Shown: positions 7,316 to 12,661 of the stretch, one piece after another
Numbering within the stretch: the stretch's first letter is position 1
Layout of the letters: every line of letters starts with the position of its first letter
Origin: Glaciecola sp. UBA2563
GTDB lineage: Bacteria > Pseudomonadota > Gammaproteobacteria > Enterobacterales > Alteromonadaceae
DNA length: 12,661 nucleotides
Direction: 5' to 3'
Assembly (NCBI GenBank): GCA_002340325.1
Contig: DDLV01000128.1
Location: 1 to 12,661, forward strand
Notes under the pieces: generated by a model
What the model saw: only the letters and a program-made list of their open reading frames with translations
What the model was told of the DNA's origin: nothing
Database searches by the model: none
Translations under genes and position numbers: made by a program

Positions 7316-8218
7316 TCAAAACAAGGTATCAATGATATCTGGAGAGTAAAGTCGCTCGAGCTGTCGGGCATAACCATTTAACAGTTTCGTTCTAACCTTT
7401 TTGTTCTCACCAAGCGGTAATTCACGTCTTTGTGACCAACGGGGGTGCGGTACATTGGGGTTTACGTTGCCGTAAAAACCATACTCACTTGGTACAGCTT
7501 GTTGCCAAGACCCTTGAGGTTGCTCTTCGACCAATGTAAGTTGCTGAATTGCTTTTATACTCTTATATCCATATTTCCAAGGTACAACAAGCCTGATAGG
7601 CGCGCCGTTTTGGACGGGTAAACTCTCGGAATACATGCCAGTTGCAAGTATGGTCAACGGATGCATGGCCTCATCAAGCGTAATACCTTCAACATATGGC
7701 CATGAGAAATTGCTTGTTCTCTGTCCTGGCATTTGCTTCGGATCGAAGACTGATTCAAATTTAACGAATTTCGCATTACTCAGAGGTTTTACAAATTCTA
7801 AAATTCTTTGCAGTTCAATCCCTTGCCATGGGATGACCGCAGACCATCCTTCAATACAGCGAAGCCGATAAACACGTTCGCAAGTTGGCAATGCCATTAT
7901 TTGCTTTAAATTTAAGGTGATTGGGTTTTCAACTAGACCTCCAATATTTAGTGTCCAATCACTATAGTCGAATTCTTTAGCTATATGCCTAACCATCTTT
8001 TTGTTAGTAGAAAATTCATAGTAGTTGTTGTAACTTGTCACGAATTTTTTTTGGGTAGAAGAAATAGGATCTAGAAGAAGTTTCTTACACGCAATGCTAT
8101 CAGACAATGTTTCCGCGAGAACCAAAGGAGAGCCGCACAGTAAACCTGCTGAAATAGCCTTTTTAATGAAGGATCTACGCCCTAAAAAAGTTCTCTTCGG
8201 TGTAATGCGCGCTCTCAT
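7316..8218 (-). CDS. msrP: Periplasmic methionine-sulfoxide reductase, molybdopterin subunit MsrP
   Basis: A 300-residue molybdopterin oxidoreductase matching E. coli MsrP (YedY) along its length. A twin-arginine signal GRRSFIKK (residues 13-20) predicts folded export by Tat with cofactor bound. Conserved blocks are SYNNYYEFS (62-70), RLRCIEGWS with Cys121 as the expected molybdenum ligand, EAMHPLT (183-189), NGAPIRLVVPWKYGYKSIK (204-222) and EYGFYGNVNP (245-254). MsrP reduces free and protein-bound methionine sulfoxide in the periplasm and so repairs oxidised envelope proteins. msrQ follows after one base and the diheme cytochrome gene lies 31 bases upstream. The ATG at 8218 lacks a strong Shine-Dalgarno but is the only ATG placed ahead of the Tat motif. 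The product is intact. What is unusual is its association with cytochromes and a copper protein. Confidence 0.93.
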   Translation of the reverse strand: MRARITPKRTFLGRRSFIKKAISAGLLCGSPLVLAETLSDSIACKKLLLDPISSTQKKFVTSYNNYYEFSTNKKMVRHIAKEFDYSDWTLNIGGLVENPITLNLKQIMALPTCERVYRLRCIEGWSAVIPWQGIELQRILEFVKPLSNAKFVKFESVFDPKQMPGQRTSNFSWPYVEGITLDEAMHPLTILATGMYSESLPVQNGAPIRLVVPWKYGYKSIKAIQQLTLVEEQPQGSWQQAVPSEYGFYGNVNPNVPHPRWSQRRELPLGENKKVRTKLLNGYARQLERLYSPDIIDTLF

Positions 8219-8249
8219 ACCAGAATTATTACAATTACTCTGATTCGGA

Positions 8250-8960
8250 TTAGCGCATGCTCAATACATAAGCGGTAACCGCATCAATCTCCTCTTTAGA
8301 GAGCTGATCGCCCCAAGGAGGCATTTGAGGAGATCTACCGACGGGTTCGCCTCCTTTGTCAATTATGAGATAGACGTACTCTGCCGGAACTTTACTCTGT
8401 GTCAGATTGAAGGGCGGAGGGTCTTTGATAATCCTTGCCATTCTTCCATCCCCTTCTCCTTCGCTGCCGTGGCAGAGAACACACCTCGATTCATATACCT
8501 CGAGGCCAAGCCGAAGGTCAGAACTTTCTTCCGCGACAAACCGGTGGTTTTCTAATAATGTGAGTGCATTTTCAGTATCATTTCGCAAGTGCAAGATAAA
8601 CTTGCTTACTGACTCAACTTCTGTCCATGTTAATTCATTACCAAAAGGCGGACTATATATGCTGCTACCCTCGAGCATCCCTCCAAAGACAACAACGTCG
8701 TGTATTTCCTTTGCTGTCGATGCCTTTTTAGATGTTATTAGATTCGTGTCAGGATAAGATTCTATTCTAAGAGGTATTTTACCTTCACCCATCCCTTGTG
8801 AGCCATGACACAACATACAATTCCGATTGAACACTTTGGCACCAATCTCAAGAGAGGGGGTTGTATCATCCTCGCTATCACTTGCGAATAGTTCAAACGA
8901 GACAGAAATTCCGCCTATCAACAAGCAGCTAATCATGACTCCAAGGAAACGAATGTCCAC
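8250..8960 (-). CDS. Periplasmic diheme c-type cytochrome (tandem class I domains)
   Basis: A 236-residue protein with an N-terminal hydrophobic segment (about 6-26) that acts as signal peptide or anchor. It has two cytochrome c domains with CMLCH at 48-52 and CVLCH at 160-164, both followed by GS-G-GEG loops, and so appears to be an internal duplication. The second domain has the usual distal ligand Met213 in SPQMPPWG. The aligned place in the first domain is SIYSPPFG, with Ser103, so heme 1 may lack the standard methionine ligand. The start codon is GTG, supported by GGAGGA six bases upstream, and it begins one base after the copper-protein stop. It probably shuttles electrons between the diheme peroxidase or copper protein and a membrane donor. 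The exact partners are inferred from gene order. Confidence 0.88.
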   Translation of the reverse strand: MDIRFLGVMISCLLIGGISVSFELFASDSEDDTTPSLEIGAKVFNRNCMLCHGSQGMGEGKIPLRIESYPDTNLITSKKASTAKEIHDVVVFGGMLEGSSIYSPPFGNELTWTEVESVSKFILHLRNDTENALTLLENHRFVAEESSDLRLGLEVYESRCVLCHGSEGEGDGRMARIIKDPPPFNLTQSKVPAEYVYLIIDKGGEPVGRSPQMPPWGDQLSKEEIDAVTAYVLSMR

Positions 8961-8961
8961 G

Positions 8962-9288
8962 CTAGTCCTCCACCTTTATCTTCATCGTCATGTTAGGGTG
9001 GATTGCACATTCAATTTCAACCTCTCCAGCCTCTTCAAATGTTACTTCCTTCGATTCACCTTGAGGAAAAGAACCGAGGTCAAACAACGCGGCATCGCTC
9101 AAACTGAACACATTGTGAAAAAACGGGTCTTCATTCAAAAACTCGACAGTGTCACCTTTTTTGATTGTTAGCTCAGAAACAGTAAACTCCTTGTTTTTTT
9201 GTCCTACGACATGCGTCTCACTGGCGGTGACAGAGTGAGATATTATGGAGCTACCTAAGATAATTGCTAGTACATTTATATTGTTCAC
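8962..9288 (-). CDS. Small periplasmic cupredoxin (amicyanin/plastocyanin-like)
   Basis: A type 1 blue-copper electron carrier of 108 residues. The signal peptide ends near VTA at residue 22. The copper ligands are all visible: His58 in FFHN, then Cys94, His97 and Met100 in CAIHPNM, the C-x2-H-x2-M spacing typical of amicyanin and related short-loop cupredoxins. I chose the GTG at 9288 because AGGAAA lies six bases upstream and the signal peptide then starts correctly. The longer reading from TTG at 9330 would overlap the preceding gene by 32 bases and add charged residues before the signal. It sits 10 bases after the diheme peroxidase gene. In methylamine-utilisation clusters MauG also occurs with a cupredoxin, but no methylamine dehydrogenase genes are present here, so a redox partner role is inferred. 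Confidence 0.87.
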   Translation of the reverse strand: MNNINVLAIILGSSIISHSVTASETHVVGQKNKEFTVSELTIKKGDTVEFLNEDPFFHNVFSLSDAALFDLGSFPQGESKEVTFEEAGEVEIECAIHPNMTMKIKVED

Positions 9289-9298
9289 GTTTGATTTC

Positions 9299-10354
9299 CT
9301 AATTTTCCAATGGTAATTGAGGTAATACAAAATTTTCAGGCGGTGTAGTCAGAGCGAGCATAAAATCTACTAAGTCATTAACCTCCTCGTCTGAAAGCAT
9401 AGCAGCTTTAAAGTTAGGTGATATGTTTGTTTTAACAATACCGCCAGACTGATAGTGTTCAATTACCTCTGTAAGCGTTTTAGCTGACCCGTCATGAAAA
9501 TATGGTGCAGTAAGGCTTGCATCTCTCATTGTGGGTGTTTTAAAAGCACCTTTCATAAGCTTTAGTGGGCGCTCTGAGAATCTACCCAAGTCCGGATTTT
9601 CTTTTCCAAACGCAGCCAATCCTAGGTTGTGAAACCCATTGTCAGTGAAATTTGGAGCGGAATGGCATACAGAACAATTTCCTTTTTCTGGATTCATGAA
9701 TACCTTAAAACCATTCACTTGTGCCTTGGTCATTGCCGTTTTATCACCCTTGACCCAGCGATCAAACGGTGAGTCTTTGCTCACCACTGTCCGCTCGAAC
9801 GAAGCAATCGCTTTACCGAGCGCCTCTTCTCCAATCGGTAAGTCAGGATATGCTTTCTTAAATAACGATGAATACTCCACATTACCATTCAAAAATTGAA
9901 ACAACTCTTCTAGATTCATGTTCATTTCGTCGTGCGCTCGCATTGGTCCAATAGCCTGTTCTTCTAATGTAGGCTTTCGGCCATCCCACATTTGGATGTC
10001 GTTGTAGCCAGTGTTGACAACTGTGGGACTTGCTCGACCAAGCTGAACACCCTTATTACCGCGAGCTTTGGGTAATCCATCTGACCAGCCGAACATTGGA
10101 CTATGGCATGTCGCGCACGACATATTTTTGTCACCCGACAAACGAGGGTCAAAAAATAGTTTTTTTCCTAACTCTACTCTCTCAGGTGTTAATTGATTAT
10201 CTTCCGGCTGAGGCATTTCTCCGAGCAACCATTTTTGCAGGGAAGGATGACCGGCTTCAAACGTTGTTTCCTCAAATTCGTTTGCCACTGCGATGCCGCT
10301 CAATGCAGCAGAAACTATAAATAAAAAATTACTAAAAAATGGCCTTTTGTTCAT
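9299..10354 (-). CDS. Diheme cytochrome c peroxidase/MauG-family protein
   Basis: A 351-residue periplasmic protein with a signal peptide ending near AVA-NE (residue 25). Two heme attachment motifs, CATCH (80-84) and CSVCH (227-231), have the spacing of the bacterial diheme peroxidase/MauG superfamily. Family landmarks are GKKLFFDPRLSG (63-74), QMWDGRKPTLEEQA (121-134), KTPTMRDASLTAPYFHDGS (272-290) and LTEVIEHYQSGG (294-305). The tyrosine at 301 is where, by my alignment from memory, canonical peroxidases have a methionine heme ligand and MauG has Tyr294, so it may be MauG-like. Family members reduce H2O2 or use it to form a high-valent diheme for oxidising a protein partner. GAGGAG lies six bases before the ATG. 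It follows the chemoreceptor stop by 47 bases and leads the five-gene redox operon. Confidence 0.92.
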   Translation of the reverse strand: MNKRPFFSNFLFIVSAALSGIAVANEFEETTFEAGHPSLQKWLLGEMPQPEDNQLTPERVELGKKLFFDPRLSGDKNMSCATCHSPMFGWSDGLPKARGNKGVQLGRASPTVVNTGYNDIQMWDGRKPTLEEQAIGPMRAHDEMNMNLEELFQFLNGNVEYSSLFKKAYPDLPIGEEALGKAIASFERTVVSKDSPFDRWVKGDKTAMTKAQVNGFKVFMNPEKGNCSVCHSAPNFTDNGFHNLGLAAFGKENPDLGRFSERPLKLMKGAFKTPTMRDASLTAPYFHDGSAKTLTEVIEHYQSGGIVKTNISPNFKAAMLSDEEVNDLVDFMLALTTPPENFVLPQLPLEN

Positions 10355-10360
10355 TAGTGG

Positions 10361-10366
10361 CTCCTC
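10361..10366 (-). promoter_or_regulatory. Strong ribosome binding site of the diheme peroxidase gene
   Basis: GAGGAG on the minus strand sits six bases before the ATG at 10354. It is among the strongest initiation sites in the operon and suggests the peroxidase is made in good amounts. Confidence 0.6.
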
Positions 10367-10401
10367 ATATGTTCTGCTTCGTTAAGCAATATCTATGCAC
10401 A

Positions 10402-12114
10402 TTAGTCTTCAGAATTCTTTTCTAACTTAAATTTGGCGACTAACCCGTTCATCACGACCGCATTTTCTAATAATTGGTTAGATTCATTGCAAAGCGAATC
10501 CATATCATTTGATGTGTTGAGCGTTAATTGATTCAGTGAATCGAAAAATCGGTTTAACTCTTCGAAAAATTGTGTTTTCTTGTCGAATTCAACTTTTGTT
10601 TTGTCTATATGGTCGATACTTTGGCGAGACAACGACACGGTAGAATCCATTATGGTTTTGACTTCCAATAGTCTCTCTAGGTTATCGTCTAGCTCTTTGT
10701 AATTGCTCTCAAACACCGAAAGGCTCGAATCAATGTTAGCTGACATCTCATTTGATAAATGAGATATCTGATCGACTGCTTCGCTGGTCCTTGTGGCCAA
10801 CTGCCTTACCTCATCTGCAACAACTGCAAAACCACGTCCGTGCTCACCAGCTCTCGCCGCTTCAATGGCAGCGTTCAACGCCAGTAAGTTTGTTTGTTCT
10901 GATATAGCGAGTATAGTTTTTGTTATATCACCGACTTTTCCAGCCGAAACTGATAATGCATTATTGTTTTCAACGACTTTTTGACTATTAGTTTTAAATG
11001 TATTGAGCGAATTCACACTGTTGTGAATCGCTTCGGCTGAGCCAGAGCTATTTTCCGAGGTTTGCCTAGCGCAAGATATAGAGTCATTTAAACTTTCCAA
11101 AATAACAGTTATAACTGCTTCCATGTTTTGGAGTTTGCCAAGCAACGTGGTAACTTCACTTTTTATTTGAGAGATTCCCTGTTGGGTGTCTTTAGAAAAA
11201 CTACCGATAACATCTGAACTATGTTGCAGTGACTCACTCTGGTTTCGTATACCTGTAACCATATCACGAAGCTTTTTGCCTGCTTGAACAAGGCCTTGAT
11301 TCAGCTGCCCAATCTCGTCTTTGCATTGAGTTTCTTTGGAATATTGAACGGTTAAATCTCCTTTCGAAAACTTATCCATCGCATGATTGGTGTCTTTCAG
11401 TGAACGTGCAAAATTTCTGGAAGTTACAACACTAAGTATAATTGCAAGTGCAAAAGTGCATGCCATAACGATGGAAGACACCATAACGAGCTTTTTGTTT
11501 GACTCAGCGTTTGACTCCGCTAATGCATAAAGTTTTGCGTGATTTTCTTCAACCAATTGATTTGACAGGGTAACAATTTCATCATATTTCGCCGAATTTT
11601 CATTGAGAACTGACATGGCTTCGGCGTCTCGGTCTTTTTTTCCATGACCAATAATTTTCATAGATATGGGCTTAATTTCAACGAGCGCAGCGCTAAGCTC
11701 CTTTAATGTAGAAGATTGCTGCATTTTTTCCCCTAACCCATCAATGGTTTCATCAATGTAGGAGGTTGATTTGATCGACTCTATCGCATAGCGTCGAATG
11801 TCTGAACTCTCAGCACTGGCGATGAGGTATGATAAGGATAATCGACTATTTTTTATCGCAGTTATCACTTGTCGAACAGACTGTTGTTGAAGAGAGGCTT
11901 GTTTAAATTCTATTTTGCTACTAGCGCTTTGTTGGAGGAGCGAGTACAGACTGAAGCCAGCGATAATTGTTATCACAATCAACTGAGGCATGCTTAGCAG
12001 TAAAAGTTTGTAAGACCAACTTACGTTTTTGAACCAGCATAAAATAGATCCTCCACTTGGTGAAATCTTGACTCCATCGTCATCAGAAGGTCGCTCGGAT
12101 AAAGAAGCAATCAT
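10402..12114 (-). CDS. Transmembrane methyl-accepting chemotaxis protein
   Basis: A chemoreceptor of 570 residues with the start at 12114. A polar N-terminal stretch of about 36 residues is followed by TM1 (about 37-61), a mainly helical periplasmic sensor domain of about 145 residues that looks like a four-helix bundle, TM2 (about 209-231), HAMP (about 232-285) and the signalling coiled coil. The hairpin tip that binds CheA and CheW is intact: AISEQTNLLALNAAIEAARAG and GRGFAVVADEVRQLATRT (about 403-443). There is no C-terminal CheR-tether pentapeptide. The frame is open upstream to an ATG at 12165, but that codon has no ribosome site; the chosen ATG has GGGAA seven bases before it. It lies 47 bases ahead of the redox operon in the same direction and may share its transcript, which would link taxis to a redox or oxidant cue. 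The ligand is unknown. Confidence 0.9.
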   Translation of the reverse strand: MIASLSERPSDDDGVKISPSGGSILCWFKNVSWSYKLLLLSMPQLIVITIIAGFSLYSLLQQSASSKIEFKQASLQQQSVRQVITAIKNSRLSLSYLIASAESSDIRRYAIESIKSTSYIDETIDGLGEKMQQSSTLKELSAALVEIKPISMKIIGHGKKDRDAEAMSVLNENSAKYDEIVTLSNQLVEENHAKLYALAESNAESNKKLVMVSSIVMACTFALAIILSVVTSRNFARSLKDTNHAMDKFSKGDLTVQYSKETQCKDEIGQLNQGLVQAGKKLRDMVTGIRNQSESLQHSSDVIGSFSKDTQQGISQIKSEVTTLLGKLQNMEAVITVILESLNDSISCARQTSENSSGSAEAIHNSVNSLNTFKTNSQKVVENNNALSVSAGKVGDITKTILAISEQTNLLALNAAIEAARAGEHGRGFAVVADEVRQLATRTSEAVDQISHLSNEMSANIDSSLSVFESNYKELDDNLERLLEVKTIMDSTVSLSRQSIDHIDKTKVEFDKKTQFFEELNRFFDSLNQLTLNTSNDMDSLCNESNQLLENAVVMNGLVAKFKLEKNSED

Positions 12115-12203
12115 ATTTGCATTCCCAAAATGAAAATTCGTTAGTGTTAATATCGACCTCAACATCGCATTGATTAGTAAACAGTCTACCTCTTAGCATT
12201 TTC

Positions 12204-12232
12204 ATTATGTTTTAGCGTAAAAAAGGAAACAT
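12204..12232 (-). promoter_or_regulatory. Possible promoter of the chemoreceptor-redox unit
   Basis: On the minus strand, CATAAT (12209-12204) resembles a -10 box, with a weak TGTTTC-type -35 about 16 bases upstream near 12231-12226. It is the best candidate in the short gap ahead of the chemoreceptor and would give a leader of about 80 bases. Support is weak. Confidence 0.25.
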
Positions 12233-12240
12233 ATTTTACG
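12216..12240. repeat. Inverted repeat CGTAAAA/TTTTACG at the right block boundary
   Basis: Perfect 7-base arms (12216-12222 and 12234-12240) are separated by 11 bases. They end exactly where the rsmJ-like remnant begins. They could be an operator for the chemoreceptor gene or a recombinase arm site at the junction; the sequence does not decide. Confidence 0.35.
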
Positions 12241-12303
12241 GATACCAGCAAAAAATACAGTTTTGATGTTTACTTAATCACACCAGTTGTTATGCGAGTT
12301 TGA
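12241..12303 (+). pseudogene. rsmJ: Remnant of an rsmJ 3' end (right copy of direct repeat)
   Basis: Read on the + strand this is DTSKKYSFDVYLITPVVMRV followed by TGA at 12301-12303. The TSKK..FDVYLI part matches the RsmJ C-terminus, and the DNA at 12243-12278 matches 6521-6556 at 32 of 36 bases. Two changes alter conserved residues (His to Tyr, Arg to Ser) and two are silent third-base changes. Nothing upstream of 12241 resembles the rest of rsmJ, so only the tail is present. It overlaps the last 14 bases of the convergent chemoreceptor gene. This is what the original 3' end of rsmJ would look like if the intervening block had been inserted into it. Confidence 0.7.
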
Positions 12304-12661
12304 AGCGTTCCATATACTCTCTGCTTTGCTGAGAAGATTCGCTTAAGTAAGAGACATTGTCAGCGATTTGTCTTGCAGCGTCTGCGCTTTCCTTGCCAAT
12401 GGTTTGCAGTTCTTCCATGCTTGAGCTGATGTTTTTAATCGTACTTGACTGTGTGTCCATTGACGCACTGATTTTATTTAACATGTCTTGCGTTTCAGCC
12501 ACTGAACCCGCAATCTCATCCATTCCATCGTTCGCTTTTTCTGCAACTTCAACACCATCTTGGGCACACCGCACAGCTTCGGCAACGAGTGATGTTATTT
12601 CCGCGGCAGCATTGGCAGAGTTGCTCGCGAGTGTTCGAACTTCGTCAGCAACAACGGCAAA
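12290..12661 (-). CDS. Methyl-accepting chemotaxis protein, C-terminal part (runs off the window)
   Basis: The frame stays open from the TAA at 12290-12292 to the window edge and gives the last 123 residues of a chemoreceptor. The visible part starts with FAVVADEVRTLASNSANAAAEI, the descending side of the CheA/CheW-binding hairpin, then continues as the long helical methylation region and ends with EYMERFKLA. No CheR-tether pentapeptide is seen at the end. A GTG inside this stretch at 12574 is not the start, because conserved signalling-domain residues continue upstream of it. The sequence differs from the other chemoreceptor in the window, so it is not a recent duplicate. It converges on the rsmJ remnant and is probably the ancestral downstream neighbour of rsmJ. 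Confidence 0.9.
   Translation of the reverse strand, partial: FAVVADEVRTLASNSANAAAEITSLVAEAVRCAQDGVEVAEKANDGMDEIAGSVAETQDMLNKISASMDTQSSTIKNISSSMEELQTIGKESADAARQIADNVSYLSESSQQSREYMERFKLA

Noticed and set aside
7315..7377. N-terminal extension of msrQ starting at 7377 inside msrP
   Set aside because: No ribosome site is present, the added residues are polar and absent from MsrQ proteins, and a well-placed ATG exists one base after the msrP stop.
8407..9171. Several + strand open frames of 76-116 codons across the cytochrome and cupredoxin genes
   Set aside because: They are antisense to genes with intact heme and copper motifs, their translations have no recognisable features, and they overlap one another.
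9289..9330. TTG-initiated longer form of the cupredoxin overlapping the diheme peroxidase gene
   Set aside because: The GTG at 9288 has a proper AGGAAA site and a correctly placed signal peptide. The extension would put charged residues before it.
10375..10388. TGCTT-CGTT-AAGCA small hairpin between the chemoreceptor and diheme peroxidase genes
   Set aside because: Only five base pairs with no T-run on the minus strand, too weak to call a terminator.
10402..12661. Recent tandem duplication of one chemoreceptor gene
   Set aside because: The two proteins share only the general signalling motif. Their sequences after the hairpin differ widely and their C-termini are unrelated.
1..12661. tRNA or rRNA genes, CRISPR array, insertion sequence, integrase or toxin-antitoxin genes
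   Set aside because: I looked for each and saw no clover-leaf or rRNA sequence, spacer-repeat pattern, transposase or recombinase motif, or small paired toxin-antitoxin genes.

Overview
The window looks like chromosomal DNA of a marine gammaproteobacterium, most likely an Alteromonadales relative. This is inferred from RecG and RsmJ sequences close to the enterobacterial ones, an outer-membrane barrel/lipoprotein gene pair of a kind I associate with Alteromonas, Shewanella and Vibrio, and two chemoreceptor genes. Nothing here fixes the genus.

Left part, + strand. After the unidentifiable tail of an upstream gene (1-87) comes an AT-rich 268-base regulatory stretch with a strong palindrome and several copies of a TTGACCGA-type motif. 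It precedes a two-gene unit: a TraF_2/FadL-like outer-membrane beta-barrel protein (356-1669) and a large lipoprotein (1682-3550). A hairpin (3568-3595) separates them from recG (3672-5747, branch-migration helicase) and rsmJ (5763-6566, 16S rRNA m2G1516 methyltransferase).

Right part, - strand. From right to left lie a transmembrane chemoreceptor (12114-10402), a MauG/cytochrome c peroxidase-type diheme protein (10354-9299), a small type 1 copper protein (9288-8962), a diheme c-type cytochrome (8960-8250), and msrP (8218-7316) with msrQ (7314-6601), the molybdopterin methionine-sulfoxide reductase and its heme membrane partner. Spacings from the diheme peroxidase onward are 1 to 31 bases, so these five genes look like one operon. 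All the soluble products are predicted periplasmic, and together they look like a redox chain for peroxide handling and repair of oxidised methionine.

Right edge. The last 35 bases of rsmJ coding similarity reappear at 12243-12278 (32 of 36 bases identical to 6521-6556), in the same orientation, just before the 3' end of another chemoreceptor gene that runs off the window. The simplest reading is that the old order was rsmJ followed by the convergent chemoreceptor. The 5.7 kb redox/chemoreceptor block was then inserted at the 3' end of rsmJ, leaving a partial copy on the far side. No integrase or transposase is visible inside the block, so the mechanism is open.
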